A stretch of DNA of 64,000 nucleotides, from NCBI GenBank assembly GCA_002245855.1, contig NOUX01000002.1:434001-498000 (forward strand). The letters are read 5' to 3'. Below the pieces are notes generated by a model. That model had not been told where the DNA came from. It saw only the letters and a program-made list of their open reading frames with translations, and made no database searches. The position numbers were made by a program, and so were the translations under genes. The DNA is from Sphingobacterium cellulitidis (GTDB lineage: Bacteria; Bacteroidota; Bacteroidia; Sphingobacteriales; Sphingobacteriaceae). Shown in pieces: positions 44,562-53,404 of the stretch; the first letter of the stretch is position 1; each line of letters starts with the position of its first letter.

Positions 44562-45362
44562 ATGTCTAAGTTCTTTTTATACTTGAGAACGAGTACTTTC
44601 AGAAAAAACTTGATTGCTGGGCTCATTTTCATTGTCATTCTTTTTATTTTGGTTTATTTCGGCTTGAAGGTCTACACGAAACACGGTGACTCTCAAGAAG
44701 TTCCTTTATTAAAAGGATTAAACATTAGTGAAGCTCTCAATGTGCTAGATAAAGCAGGGTTGGAAGTAGAAATCGACTCCATTTATCAAATGGATGCGAA
44801 ACCTGGACTGGTAATAGATCAGGATCCTGACCCAAAATCGCATGTTAAAGGTGGTCGTACCATTTATTTAACGATCATTACGCAATCTGCTCCGGAAATT
44901 GCTTTTCCAGAAGTTATCGACAAAACTTTCATCGAGGCTTCCGCAATTTTAAAGAACCATTCCTTAAAAATTGCTGATACGGTCTATAAAAATGATATCG
45001 CTAGAGATGTGGTCTTGGATGTAAAATTTGCAGGACAGCCTATTCGTCCGGGACGTATGGTGCCGAAAGGATCTAAAATCAGTCTGATATTAGGAAATGG
45101 TCGCGGCGATGATGAAGTTGAAATCCCAGTTCTATTAGGATTGAACCTTACAGAAGCCAAATTTGCGCTTGCTGGTAAAGGATTAACCTTGGGTTCTGTA
45201 TCATTTAATGATAATTCCAACGATACATTAGGTTCTGTAGTCATTAAACAGAACCCAGATACCAGTGCTAAAATTATTTCCATTGGAAATGCGATTCATG
45301 TTACATTAGGAAAACCCGTAGCACCGACTCCGACTCCAGAAACTACCCCTATAAATCCATAA
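44562..45362 (+). CDS. membrane-anchored PASTA domain protein
   Basis: A 266-residue protein with a short cytoplasmic N-terminus, one membrane helix (about residues 17-39, LIAGLIFIVILFILVYFGLK) and three PASTA repeats outside. The repeats begin near EVPLLKGLNISEALNVLDKA (47), EIAFPEVIDKTFIEASAILK (112) and EIPVLLGLNLTEAKFALAGK (187); each ends in a short strand such as GRTIYLTI or GSKISLILG. PASTA domains bind peptidoglycan fragments or beta-lactams. Here no kinase is attached, unlike PknB. The C-terminal tail is Pro/Thr-rich. The next gene, mltG, starts one base after its stop, and ddl is divergent, so a cell-wall role is likely. Confidence 0.9.
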   Translation: MSKFFLYLRTSTFRKNLIAGLIFIVILFILVYFGLKVYTKHGDSQEVPLLKGLNISEALNVLDKAGLEVEIDSIYQMDAKPGLVIDQDPDPKSHVKGGRTIYLTIITQSAPEIAFPEVIDKTFIEASAILKNHSLKIADTVYKNDIARDVVLDVKFAGQPIRPGRMVPKGSKISLILGNGRGDDEVEIPVLLGLNLTEAKFALAGKGLTLGSVSFNDNSNDTLGSVVIKQNPDTSAKIISIGNAIHVTLGKPVAPTPTPETTPINP

Positions 45363-45363
45363 T

Positions 45364-46407
45364 ATGGCGCAGAACACTAAAAAAAGAAAAGGATTAGGAA
45401 TCATACTCTTTATTATTTTATTTCTTGTCCTTGGAGTGGCATGGGTAGGTTATCAAGCATTTATGGCGCCTTCCATTGCTTCAGATGAGGAATACTTTTT
45501 CGTAAAAACGGATGAACCTTATAGCAGTGTTATTTCCAGAATTGAATCTGAAGGCATTGTCAAGAATCCTACTTACTTTAATTATGTTGCCAAGGCAATG
45601 GATTTGGAGAGTACCGGCATCAAGGCTGGTCGCTACAAAATTGATAAATCCATGAACAACCGTAGGTTTATCGGCAACCTTCGTGGCGGATACCAAGATG
45701 CAGTGAAGTTTAGATTCCAAAATGTGCGATTGAGACAAGATTTTGCAGGTTTATTGGGAAGAGACTTTGAGGCTGACTCCTTAACCTTTATCAATCTGTT
45801 GAATGATGAGAAATTAGCTGAGAAATACGGATTCAACAAAGAGAACTTCTTCTCGATGTTTATTCCTAACACCTATGAAATCTATTGGAACACTAAACCT
45901 GAAGAAATAATAGATCGTTTTTCGAAGGAATATGAAAAATTCTGGACTGCAGATCGTAAAGCGAAGGCAGATTCATTGGGATTAACCATTCAAGAAGTAA
46001 GCACCTTGGCATCCATTGTTAAAGGGGAAGCTTTACACGTGGATGAGATGCCGAAAATTGCTGGACTTTATTTGAATCGACTTAAGAAAGGGATGTTACT
46101 TCAGGCAGATCCGACTGTCATTTTTGCGAATAATGATTTTACAATTCGTCGCGTTTTGAATAGACATTTGACCATTGACAACCCATATAATACTTACCGT
46201 TTTAAAGGATTGCCTCCGGGACCGATTATGATGCCTAGTATTGCCTCCATTGATGCGGTGTTAAATTATGAGCATCATCCATATATCTACATGTGTGCGA
46301 AGGACGATTTTTCGGGTTACCATCTATATGCACAAACTGTTGCAGAGCACTTGGTCAATGCGAGAAAATTCCAAAAAGCTTTAGACGAAAGAAATATTAA
46401 AAAATAA
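45364..46407 (+). CDS. mltG: endolytic transglycosylase MltG
   Basis: A 347-residue inner-membrane enzyme that cuts glycan strands inside the chain and may end their synthesis. N-terminal membrane helix near residues 11-32 (LGIILFIILFLVLGVAWVGY). A LysM-like region follows, with DEPYSSVISRIESEGIVKNP near 48. The YceG catalytic domain has LGLTIQEVSTLASIVKGEAL near 200-219, where the active Glu follows IVKG, then LYLNRLKKGMLLQADPTVIF and the conserved YNTYRFKGLPPGPIMMPS near 276. KDDFSGYHLYAQTVAEH closes the domain. Tightly packed with PASTA (1 base gap) and the thioesterase (1 base gap). Confidence 0.95.
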   Translation: MAQNTKKRKGLGIILFIILFLVLGVAWVGYQAFMAPSIASDEEYFFVKTDEPYSSVISRIESEGIVKNPTYFNYVAKAMDLESTGIKAGRYKIDKSMNNRRFIGNLRGGYQDAVKFRFQNVRLRQDFAGLLGRDFEADSLTFINLLNDEKLAEKYGFNKENFFSMFIPNTYEIYWNTKPEEIIDRFSKEYEKFWTADRKAKADSLGLTIQEVSTLASIVKGEALHVDEMPKIAGLYLNRLKKGMLLQADPTVIFANNDFTIRRVLNRHLTIDNPYNTYRFKGLPPGPIMMPSIASIDAVLNYEHHPYIYMCAKDDFSGYHLYAQTVAEHLVNARKFQKALDERNIKK

Positions 46408-46408
46408 T

Positions 46409-46819
46409 ATGTTCTTATATCAGCATCAGGTTAGGGTTCGATACGCCGAGACAGATAATATGGGTTATGTTTACTATGGTAACTATGCGACCTATTATGA
46501 AGTTGCACGGACAGAAATGCTTCGAAGCACTGGAATTTCCTATAAAGAATTAGAGGAAATGGGTGTAATGCTTCCTGTGATCGAATTGAGCTGTAAATTC
46601 AATAAGGCAGCAAAATATGATGATTTAGTAACGATAAATACTTATATTCGAGAAAAACCAGGAATAAGGATAAAATTTGAATATGAGCTGTTTAATGAAT
46701 CTGGTGAGCTATTGAATACAGGGTCTACCCAATTGGTATTTGTCGATATGGTCAAAAATCGACCTTGCAAACCTCCCCAGATTTTTATAGATAAGATGGC
46801 TCCATTTTTTGGAGAATAA
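46409..46819 (+). CDS. acyl-CoA thioesterase, hot-dog fold (4HBT/YbgC type)
   Basis: A 136-residue hot-dog-fold thioesterase. The catalytic Asp lies in RVRYAETDNMGYVYYGNYAT near residues 8-27, the 4HBT signature. The long hydrophobic helix YYEVARTEMLRSTGISYKEL follows, then a four-strand sheet. It hydrolyses an acyl-CoA thioester; YbgC relatives act on short acyl-CoA and associate with the Tol-Pal envelope system, but no tol genes are present. It lies 1 base after mltG and directly before the YihY gene with no gap, so is part of that operon. Confidence 0.92.
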   Translation: MFLYQHQVRVRYAETDNMGYVYYGNYATYYEVARTEMLRSTGISYKELEEMGVMLPVIELSCKFNKAAKYDDLVTINTYIREKPGIRIKFEYELFNESGELLNTGSTQLVFVDMVKNRPCKPPQIFIDKMAPFFGE

Positions 46820-47791
46820 ATGAAAAAAATTCATCAACATCTTCTGTACGTTAAGCCGTATGACAGATTTATTGAGTGGACTAAATCAGCAACTTTGCCA
46901 GGATTTGGGAAATTACCACTCTATACTGTTATGGTTTTCTTCTTTCAGGAGATTGCTCGTGAATCCATAATCAATAAAGCCTCTTCCCTAGCCTACAATT
47001 TTATGTTGGCAGTTTTTCCGGGTATCATTTTCCTCTTTACCTTAATCCCGTATATTCCGGTTGATAATTTTCAAACGCAATTGATGGAATTGATACAATT
47101 AGCGCTCCCCAATAATGCATATGAAATCCTGGAAACTACCTTGGAAGATATTATCAAAAGACAAAATGGAGGATTATTATCTGCCGGATTTGTTCTTTGT
47201 ACATTTTTCGCTACAAATGGAATAACAACTTTAATGATGAGCTTCAATAAAGCCTCATTATCCAAAGAATCGAGGACTTGGTTTCAAAGAAGGATCGTTG
47301 CCCTTGCTCTTTCCTTGGCGATTGTATTAGCCTTAGCGGTCGGCATAGCTCTTTATGCAGGCTCCAACTACTTAATCAACTACCTAAAAACCCACATAGA
47401 TTACGATTTAAAGTGGTTTTGGGCTTTTTCGATCAAATTAGCCCAATGGATTATTTTGTTTGGGGTTTATTTCTTTACGGTGAGTTTGATCTACAAATTT
47501 GGACCAAGCTCTACAAAAAAATGGAAACTTTTTACGCCGGGAGCGACCTTAGCAACCATTTTAGCCATGCTATCTTTTTCTTTTTTTACATTCTATATCA
47601 ATAATTTTGGGGCTTATAATAAGCTATATGGCTCGATTGGAACCCTGATCGTCGTGATGATTTGGATGTACATAAATGCCCTTATTCTTATCATAGGCTT
47701 TGAATTGAATGCAAGTATTGCTCTTTCAAAGCAAAGTATTAAAATTGTTAAGCCTCGTGTATACAATTCGTTTAAACCAAACAAAATTTAA
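46820..47791 (+). CDS. YihY/virulence factor BrkB family membrane protein
   Basis: A 323-residue inner-membrane protein with about six helices. The family signature is visible near residues 47-66 (INKASSLAYNFMLAVFPGII), then FLFTLIPYIP. Later helices include RIVALALSLAIVLALAVGIA and WIILFGVYFFTVSLIYKFGP, and the C-terminal signature YGSIGTLIVVMIWMYINALI, then LIIGFELNA. The function of this family is unsettled; earlier assignment as RNase BN is known to be wrong. Its ATG follows the thioesterase stop codon with no gap. Confidence 0.92.
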   Translation: MKKIHQHLLYVKPYDRFIEWTKSATLPGFGKLPLYTVMVFFFQEIARESIINKASSLAYNFMLAVFPGIIFLFTLIPYIPVDNFQTQLMELIQLALPNNAYEILETTLEDIIKRQNGGLLSAGFVLCTFFATNGITTLMMSFNKASLSKESRTWFQRRIVALALSLAIVLALAVGIALYAGSNYLINYLKTHIDYDLKWFWAFSIKLAQWIILFGVYFFTVSLIYKFGPSSTKKWKLFTPGATLATILAMLSFSFFTFYINNFGAYNKLYGSIGTLIVVMIWMYINALILIIGFELNASIALSKQSIKIVKPRVYNSFKPNKI

Positions 47792-47873
47792 TTTATTATA
47801 AATTTATTATTATTGTATTCTGATTCATTGATTTGTTGATACAAATTGATTTTGGGGACGGACACATTTACGA

Positions 47874-50033
47874 ATGGAAGACAAAGAATTACAAAAGCGG
47901 AATAAGCGTAATCAAAACGTTAGGAATATACTATTAAGTTCTATAATCGTATTATTCATAACCTTTGTCGTGTTCTTTATTTTCTCTTATATCCAATATA
48001 AGAGTATCCAAAATAAGATTCAAAACATTTATACCTCTGTAAATAGCGATCAAAATAATTTCACGGAGTTATTGAATATTTTCAGTGATGCTGAGGATCA
48101 TTTCCGAGTATTTTCTATCACCTATAATATTAAGGATTACAATGCCTACCGGACCAAGTTGGTCGTTTTAAAATCAGCTGTCGATTCCTTGACATTAATT
48201 CGAAGTGAGGAATCAAAGATCAAAGGTAGAAGTGATTATAAGGGTAAAACTCTGGAGGATTTATTGCCGAAGTATGCCCTATTGACAAATAAATTAGATT
48301 CCATTTTGGTGGCTTCAGAAGCTCTGAAATCTTTCAATATCGAGCATGGTAACGAGTCAATATTTACCTTACCTCCTCAAAAGGTTCCAGCTACCATTGT
48401 TCCCGCAGAACCCAAGAAAGTCGTAGTCAAGAAAAAATCTTTACTAAAACGGATTTTCCAAAAAGGCGATGATACCATTACAGTTGAAGCGAATGCTCCG
48501 ACACAAGATCAGCAGGTCGTTCAACAAAACGCGAACCTAAAAAATATTATCCGTCAAAGAAATAATCAGACAGAGAACAAACTGAATGAGCTCAAGAAAA
48601 CCTTGACCAATATCCGAAAAAGCGAACGCTCTTTATTGGCAGATAACTTTACATTATTACATAGTGCCAACCAGCTGATCCGTATTATTCATGAGGAAAG
48701 GATTCAAATTCAGCGTGATAAAACCGATCACGAATTAAATATATTAATAGCAAAAACCGATACTTTCAAATGGCAGATCATAGTATCCCTGACCTTTGTA
48801 TTTATCGTGATCTGCATTTTGGTTTATTACCAATTCTTTACCAGTTATTACGAACGAAAATTACTGGATGAACGGGTTTATGCTTCTAAATTAGCTGAGC
48901 AGAAAACGGATATTCTAGCCGAAATCACCCATGAAATCAGAACCCCAATCAATTCCTTGATTGGTATTGTGGATCTATTAAAGAGTAGAAAGGATTTATA
49001 TCAAGCCAAGGATATTCATTTATTGGAATCAGCCTATACCAATATTACCGCAACATCAAAAACGATCAATGACATCTTGAATTTAAGTAAGATTGATCAG
49101 CAGAATAATATAGAGTCTATACATTTTGACTTTACGGATTTGCTATTAGATGTTATAGAAACTCATCGAAATCAAGCGGAGATGAAGGGGATTGAGTTGG
49201 AGTATCAGATCAATAAAAGCAAACCAACGGTAATTTTTTCTGATGAATTCAAGATCCGTCAAGTCATGAGTAATTTGGTGAGCAATGCCATCAAGTACTC
49301 CAATGCGGGAACTGTGGTTGCCAGCGTAGATGTAGATGATCAGAGCAATTTAATATTCAAGGTATCTGACCAAGGATTAGGAATTCCTGAGGGGTTAAAA
49401 AAGAACATTTTCAAAAAGTATTATACGGTTAATAAGTCCAATAAAGTAGAAGGCGGGGTTGGTTTAGGCTTATATATCACTAAAAATATTGTCAGTACCT
49501 TAAAAGGTAGGATTAATTTCAAGACGAATTCAGGACAGGGAACTACTTTTAGGGTAGAAATACCAGTTCCGAAGCCAAAATTCCGCAGGAAGACCAGTTT
49601 AAATATTGAGAAGATCAGTGATTTCTCGAAGGATTTAAGTTGGTTAATCGTGGATGATAATGCCTTGAATTTGCTTTATTTAAAGCAGTTTTTCTCGTTA
49701 CACACCCATGTAAAGACCGCAACACACGGAAAAGAGGCCTTGGAGGTTTTAAGTAGATTTCCGATTGATGTGGTTGTTACAGACATCAATATGCCAATTA
49801 TGACAGGGGATGAATTACTGGCGACTGTTCGTGCGAACCCAGCGTACGACAACGTCAAGATTATTGCTACATCATCTGATAATGAGCAAGTTAAGAATCT
49901 TGAAAAAGAAAGGAAGGTTTTATTTGATGGTATTTTAATAAAGCCATTTAATGAGCGGAAATTGACGGAGGTTATTGTAAAAACGATCTATCCGATCTTC
50001 GAGGATAGTGATGAGTTACGACAAGAAAGCTAG
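47874..50033 (+). CDS. hybrid histidine kinase with C-terminal receiver
   Basis: A 719-residue membrane sensor kinase. First membrane helix near residues 19-41 (LLSSIIVLFITFVVFFIFSY). A long extracytoplasmic helical region of about 260 residues follows, probably coiled coil, with a basic, Pro/Val-rich stretch in the middle. The second helix is near 303-322 (IIVSLTFVFIVICILVYYQF). HisKA has the phosphorylated His in LAEITHEIRTPINSLIGI near 354. HATPase_c has the N box VMSNLVSNAIKYSNAGT and G boxes VSDQGLGIPE and VGLGLYITKNIV. The receiver begins near 589 (WLIVDDNALN), with phospho-Asp in VVTDINMPIMTGDEL near 640 and the Lys in ILIKPF. No DNA-binding output is present, so a downstream Hpt/regulator is needed. 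Stands alone. Confidence 0.93.
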   Translation: MEDKELQKRNKRNQNVRNILLSSIIVLFITFVVFFIFSYIQYKSIQNKIQNIYTSVNSDQNNFTELLNIFSDAEDHFRVFSITYNIKDYNAYRTKLVVLKSAVDSLTLIRSEESKIKGRSDYKGKTLEDLLPKYALLTNKLDSILVASEALKSFNIEHGNESIFTLPPQKVPATIVPAEPKKVVVKKKSLLKRIFQKGDDTITVEANAPTQDQQVVQQNANLKNIIRQRNNQTENKLNELKKTLTNIRKSERSLLADNFTLLHSANQLIRIIHEERIQIQRDKTDHELNILIAKTDTFKWQIIVSLTFVFIVICILVYYQFFTSYYERKLLDERVYASKLAEQKTDILAEITHEIRTPINSLIGIVDLLKSRKDLYQAKDIHLLESAYTNITATSKTINDILNLSKIDQQNNIESIHFDFTDLLLDVIETHRNQAEMKGIELEYQINKSKPTVIFSDEFKIRQVMSNLVSNAIKYSNAGTVVASVDVDDQSNLIFKVSDQGLGIPEGLKKNIFKKYYTVNKSNKVEGGVGLGLYITKNIVSTLKGRINFKTNSGQGTTFRVEIPVPKPKFRRKTSLNIEKISDFSKDLSWLIVDDNALNLLYLKQFFSLHTHVKTATHGKEALEVLSRFPIDVVVTDINMPIMTGDELLATVRANPAYDNVKIIATSSDNEQVKNLEKERKVLFDGILIKPFNERKLTEVIVKTIYPIFEDSDELRQES

Positions 50034-50072
50034 GTTAATTAAAACTTTTTCAACTTTTTTACATCTAAACTC

Positions 50073-50100
50073 TTGTAAATAAAAGTTTTTCGTATCTTTG
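50073..50100 (+). promoter_or_regulatory. rpsA promoter, Bacteroidota type
   Basis: TTG (50073-50075) and TATCTTTG (50093-50100) are 17 bases apart, a clear match to the -33/-7 consensus. Transcription would begin near 50107. Confidence 0.75.
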
Positions 50101-50103
50101 CAA

Positions 50104-50127
50104 TCCCTACATCGTAGGGAAAAGGAG
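50104..50127 (+). promoter_or_regulatory. rpsA leader hairpin and ribosome-binding site
   Basis: TCCCTAC (50104-50110) pairs with GTAGGGA (50114-50120) over a 3-base loop at the predicted transcript start. Directly after it comes AAGGAG (50122-50127), 11 bases before the ATG. The hairpin may set start choice, RNA stability or S1 autoregulation; none is shown. Confidence 0.5.
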
Positions 50128-50138
50128 ATAATTAATTA

Positions 50139-52073
50139 ATGGCAAAAAAACAAGAAGCAGAAAAAGAGTTAGCGGCGAAAAACGCAGAGCTACAAGGTGC
50201 TGACACAAAAGTTGTGAAGGACACTGAAAAGATTGAGTCTGAAGCAGATTCAAATTTAATCGATGAGATTAAATCAAACACTTGGAGCACTCCAGCAGGA
50301 GACTTCGACTGGGATCTTGATGAAAAAGCTTTTGGTAACTACAGTGATGCAGAACGTACTAAATTAGAAGAGCAGTACGCTGGCACATTCAACCAAATTA
50401 ATCAAGGTGAGATTATTGAAGGTATTGTTGTATCGATCAATAACAAAGACGTTGTTTTAAACATCGGTTTCAAATCAGACGGTCTAGTAGCATTATCTGA
50501 GTTCCGTGACTTACCTGACTTAAAAATCGGTGATACGGTAGACGTATTTGTAGAATCGCAAGAGGATGCAAATGGTCAATTAGTATTATCACGCAAACGT
50601 GCTAAAACACAGAAATCTTGGGAAGAAATCAACGAGGCTTTGGAAAATGACAAAGTTATTGATGGTTTCGTTAAATCACGTACAAAAGGTGGTTTAATTG
50701 TAGACATCAAAGGTGTTGAGGCATTCTTACCAGGATCACAAATTGATATTAAGCCTATTCGTGACTATGATGTTTACGTAGGTAAAACAATGGAATTCAA
50801 AGTTGTAAAAATCAACCACGAATTCAAAAACGTAGTAGTTTCTCACAAAGTATTAATTGAGGACGATTTAGAGAACCAAAAATCAGAAATCGTTGCGAAA
50901 TTAGAAAAAGGACAAGTATTGGAAGGTACTGTTAAAAATATCACTGACTTCGGTGTGTTCATCGACTTAGGTGGTGTTGACGGATTACTTCACATTACAG
51001 ATATCTCTTGGGGCCGTATCGAGCATCCAAAAGAGGTATTGGCATTAGACCAAACAATCAACGTTGTTGTTCTTGACTTTGATGATGAGAAAAAACGTAT
51101 TGCATTAGGTTTGAAACAACTTTCAGAGCACCCTTGGGAATCTTTAGACAAGAACTTAGAAATCGGTTCTAAAGTGAAAGGTAAGATCGTTACTGTAGCT
51201 GACTACGGTGCATTCTTAGAAATCATCCCAGGAGTAGAAGGATTAATCCACGTTTCTGAAATGTCTTGGTCTCAAAACTTACGTTCTCCACAAGAGTTCT
51301 TGAAAGTAGGTGACGAAATCGAAGCTGAAATCTTAACATTAGATCGTGAAGAGCGTAAAATGAGCTTAGGTATCAAACAATTGACTCCAGATCCTTGGCA
51401 AAACATCACTGAACGTTACCCAGTTGGTTCAAAACAATCAGCAGTTGTTAAGAACATGACTAACTTCGGTGTATTCGTTGAGTTAGAAGACGGAATCGAC
51501 GGTTTAATTCACATTTCTGACCTTTCATGGTCTAAGAAAGTTAACCACCCTAACGAATTCACTAAAGTTGGTGAAAGATTAGACGTTGTGGTATTAGAAT
51601 TAGACGAAGAAAACCGCAAACTTTCTTTAGGTCACAAACAATTAGAGGAAAACCCTTGGGATACTTTCGAAACTATCTTCACTGAAGGTTCAGTTCACGA
51701 AGGTACTGTAATCAAAGTTGGTGACAAAGGTGATATCGTTGCTTTACAATATGGTGTTGAAGGTTTCTGCCCTAACAAACACTCTGTAAAAGAAGACGGA
51801 TCAGCATTGAAAGTAGACGAAGTTGCTGAATTCAAAATCATCGAATTCAACAAAGAAAACAAACGTCTAGTTATCTCTCACTCTCGTATTTGGGAAGATG
51901 CTAAAGCTGAAGCTCGTATCGAAGAGTTCAACGCTCGTAAAAAAGAAGCTAAAACTGCTAATGCAGCAGTGAAAAAAGTTAAAGATTCAGTTGAAAAATC
52001 AACTCTAGGTGATCTTGACGTATTAGCTCAATTGAAAGAGCAAATGGAAGACGACGAGAAAAAATCTAAATAA
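50139..52073 (+). CDS. rpsA: 30S ribosomal protein S1
   Basis: A 644-residue RNA-binding ribosomal protein with six S1 domains. An N-terminal acidic region of about 80 residues precedes them. S1 units start near GEIIEGIVVSINNKDVVLNI (90), DKVIDGFVKSRTKGGLIVDI (175), GQVLEGTVKNITDFGVFIDL (260), GSKVKGKIVTVADYGAFLEI (345), GSKQSAVVKNMTNFGVFVEL (430) and GSVHEGTVIKVGDKGDIVAL (517). Domains 3-5 carry the best RNA-binding faces (GLLHITDISW, GLIHVSEMSW, GLIHISDLSW). It bridges mRNA to the ribosome. Codon use is strongly biased, as expected for a highly expressed gene. Single-gene unit with strong promoter and terminator. Confidence 0.97.
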   Translation: MAKKQEAEKELAAKNAELQGADTKVVKDTEKIESEADSNLIDEIKSNTWSTPAGDFDWDLDEKAFGNYSDAERTKLEEQYAGTFNQINQGEIIEGIVVSINNKDVVLNIGFKSDGLVALSEFRDLPDLKIGDTVDVFVESQEDANGQLVLSRKRAKTQKSWEEINEALENDKVIDGFVKSRTKGGLIVDIKGVEAFLPGSQIDIKPIRDYDVYVGKTMEFKVVKINHEFKNVVVSHKVLIEDDLENQKSEIVAKLEKGQVLEGTVKNITDFGVFIDLGGVDGLLHITDISWGRIEHPKEVLALDQTINVVVLDFDDEKKRIALGLKQLSEHPWESLDKNLEIGSKVKGKIVTVADYGAFLEIIPGVEGLIHVSEMSWSQNLRSPQEFLKVGDEIEAEILTLDREERKMSLGIKQLTPDPWQNITERYPVGSKQSAVVKNMTNFGVFVELEDGIDGLIHISDLSWSKKVNHPNEFTKVGERLDVVVLELDEENRKLSLGHKQLEENPWDTFETIFTEGSVHEGTVIKVGDKGDIVALQYGVEGFCPNKHSVKEDGSALKVDEVAEFKIIEFNKENKRLVISHSRIWEDAKAEARIEEFNARKKEAKTANAAVKKVKDSVEKSTLGDLDVLAQLKEQMEDDEKKSK

Positions 52074-52096
52074 GTTTAGATTTCTCTAAATACTTC

Positions 52097-52124
52097 AAAG
52101 CCCCGATTGAAAAATCGGGGCTTT
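52097..52124 (+). terminator. intrinsic terminator of rpsA
   Basis: A 12-bp perfect GC-rich stem (52097-52108 with 52113-52124) has a 4-base loop and TTTT at its end. Confidence 0.9.
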
Positions 52125-52135
52125 TGCGGTTTTAT

Positions 52136-52205
52136 AGATTTGAGATGTGAGATGTGAGATAGTGGAAAGGGAAAGGGAGATATGAGTATTGAGATGTTAG
52201 ATTTT
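52136..52205. repeat. tandem 7-bp repeats upstream of sseA (left arm)
   Basis: Ten consecutive 7-base units in exact register, starting AGATTTG, AGATGTG, AGATGTG, AGATAGT. Two are G-rich (GGAAAGG, GAAAGGG) and the last four read AGATATG, AGTATTG, AGATGTT, AGATTTT. The unit has its inverse in the right arm at 52243-52277. Confidence 0.75.
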
Positions 52206-52218
52206 CTACTTTTTTATA

Positions 52219-52226
52219 TATCTTTA
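52219..52226 (+). promoter_or_regulatory. possible -7 box of sseA
   Basis: TATCTTTA differs from TAnnTTTG only in the last base and lies between the two repeat arms. Transcription from it would start near 52233 and place the right arm in the leader. No TTG is at the proper distance. Confidence 0.35.
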
Positions 52227-52242
52227 AACTAACAAGCTTAAT

Positions 52243-52277
52243 ATCTCAAATCTCATATCTAAAATCTCATATCTCTT
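52243..52277. repeat. tandem 7-bp repeats at the sseA start (right arm, inverted)
   Basis: Five 7-base units ATCTCAA, ATCTCAT, ATCTAAA, ATCTCAT, ATCTCTT; their inverse is the TGAGATn unit of the left arm. The array ends 5 bases before the sseA ATG at 52283. Confidence 0.75.
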
Positions 52278-52282
52278 TCGCC

Positions 52283-53098
52283 ATGAGAACAGCTGCACTT
52301 ATCAGTACCGACGAAGCCCTCAAATTAATCAATGAGGAGAATGCTATAGTTTTTGACGCTACTATTGACAAAGTCAATCAGAAGATGGACAATAGTAAGA
52401 TGGAATTGCTTCCAAACAGTTTGTTTTTGGATATAGAAGGTGCTTTTTCGGATCATGGCAGTCCTTTTCCACATACGATGATATCGGCACAACAATTCAC
52501 GAAAGAAGCGCAAAAATTAGGTGTCAATCAGGATTCTACGTTGGTAATTTATGATCGTTGGGGAGTATATTCAAGTCCTAGGGCTTGGTGGATGTTCCGA
52601 TATATGGGATTAGAGAAGGTTTATGTATTAAATGGAGGCCTCCCCGCTTGGAAAGCTGCAGGACTTCCTATTGAAGATCAATACTCAGAACCTCAAGCAA
52701 CGGGTAATTTCAAGGCTAAACCTAATTATGAATGGTTTATCAGTAAGGAAGAACTGGTAGAGCGATTGGGAGATGATGATATCAGTATTACCGATGCGAG
52801 ATCATCTGGTCGGTTCAATGGAACTGCCCCAGAACCGCGAGAAGGATTAAAATCAGGTCATATACCTGGTTCCAAAAACCTACCTTTTGACCAAGTACTG
52901 GATGGAACTACCTATCAGGATAAAGAAGAACTTGAAAGACTTTTCGAAGGGAAAATTGATGCCAGCAAACAGAATATCTTCACCTGTGGCTCGGGAATAT
53001 CAGCAGCCATCATCGCACTGGCAGCATACGAACTCGGAAACGACTATGTAACGATATATGATGGTTCCTGGGCGGAATGGGGGTCTAGTAGTATTTAA
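52283..53098 (+). CDS. sseA: sulfurtransferase (3-mercaptopyruvate sulfurtransferase type)
   Basis: A 271-residue protein with two rhodanese domains. The N-terminal inactive domain has STLVIYDRWGVYSSPRAWWM near 91 and VYVLNGGLPAWKAAGLPIED. The C-terminal catalytic domain has ITDARSSGRFNGTAPEPREG near 172, SGHIPGSKNLPF near 194, and the active-site loop FTCGSGISAAIIALAAYELG near 237, where CGSGISA is the mercaptopyruvate-type loop rather than the CRxGxR/thiosulfate type. It moves sulfur from 3-mercaptopyruvate to a thiol acceptor. The gene has no operon partner and is flanked on both sides by 7-bp repeat arms of different sequence. Confidence 0.93.
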   Translation: MRTAALISTDEALKLINEENAIVFDATIDKVNQKMDNSKMELLPNSLFLDIEGAFSDHGSPFPHTMISAQQFTKEAQKLGVNQDSTLVIYDRWGVYSSPRAWWMFRYMGLEKVYVLNGGLPAWKAAGLPIEDQYSEPQATGNFKAKPNYEWFISKEELVERLGDDDISITDARSSGRFNGTAPEPREGLKSGHIPGSKNLPFDQVLDGTTYQDKEELERLFEGKIDASKQNIFTCGSGISAAIIALAAYELGNDYVTIYDGSWAEWGSSSI

Positions 53099-53101
53099 TC
53101 A

Positions 53102-53132
53102 TAGTATTTAGTAGTTAGTATTTAGTATTTAG
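53102..53132. repeat. left terminal inverted arm of 7-bp units downstream of sseA
   Basis: Units TAGTATT, TAGTAGT, TAGTATT, TAGTATT, TAG follow each other starting 4 bases after the sseA stop. The 31-bp arm matches the inverse of 53405-53435 at 29 positions. Confidence 0.8.
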
Positions 53133-53144
53133 ACACCTGCCTAT

Positions 53145-53352
53145 CTGAAAATCTATATATCTTGAAACCCGCATGCCTTGTATCTTACATTTCTTGAAAA
53201 CTGAAACTCTTGAAATCTATATTTCTTGGATCTTTCATGTTTTGAAACCTGAATCTCTTAAAATCTAGAAATCCAAATTGCTATTTGATTAGATTGCCAT
53301 TATTCCGATTTAAGCATATTTCAATTGAAGGATACTTCGATTTACGCATATA
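53145..53352. repeat. imperfect tandem array with 16-bp period
   Basis: Eight units in exact 16-base register from 53145 to 53272 have a consensus near CTTGAAATCTATATTT. Examples are CTTGAAACCCGCATGC (53161), CTTGAAAACTGAAACT (53193) and CTTGAAATCTATATTT (53209). Five more diverged units (53273-53352) keep the 16-bp register: CCGATTTAAGCATATT at 53305 and TCGATTTACGCATATA at 53337 are 32 bases apart. No coding frame is possible across a 16-base period and no unique spacers are present. Confidence 0.7.
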
Positions 53353-53404
53353 AAAACTCTTACTAGTCTCCTTTTATTAACCGCTCAGAATTATCGCGAG
53401 CGCT

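Noticed and set aside
53145..53352. Tandem array considered as a CRISPR array
   Set aside because: Units follow each other without unique spacers, are only 16 bp and imperfect, and no cas gene is near.
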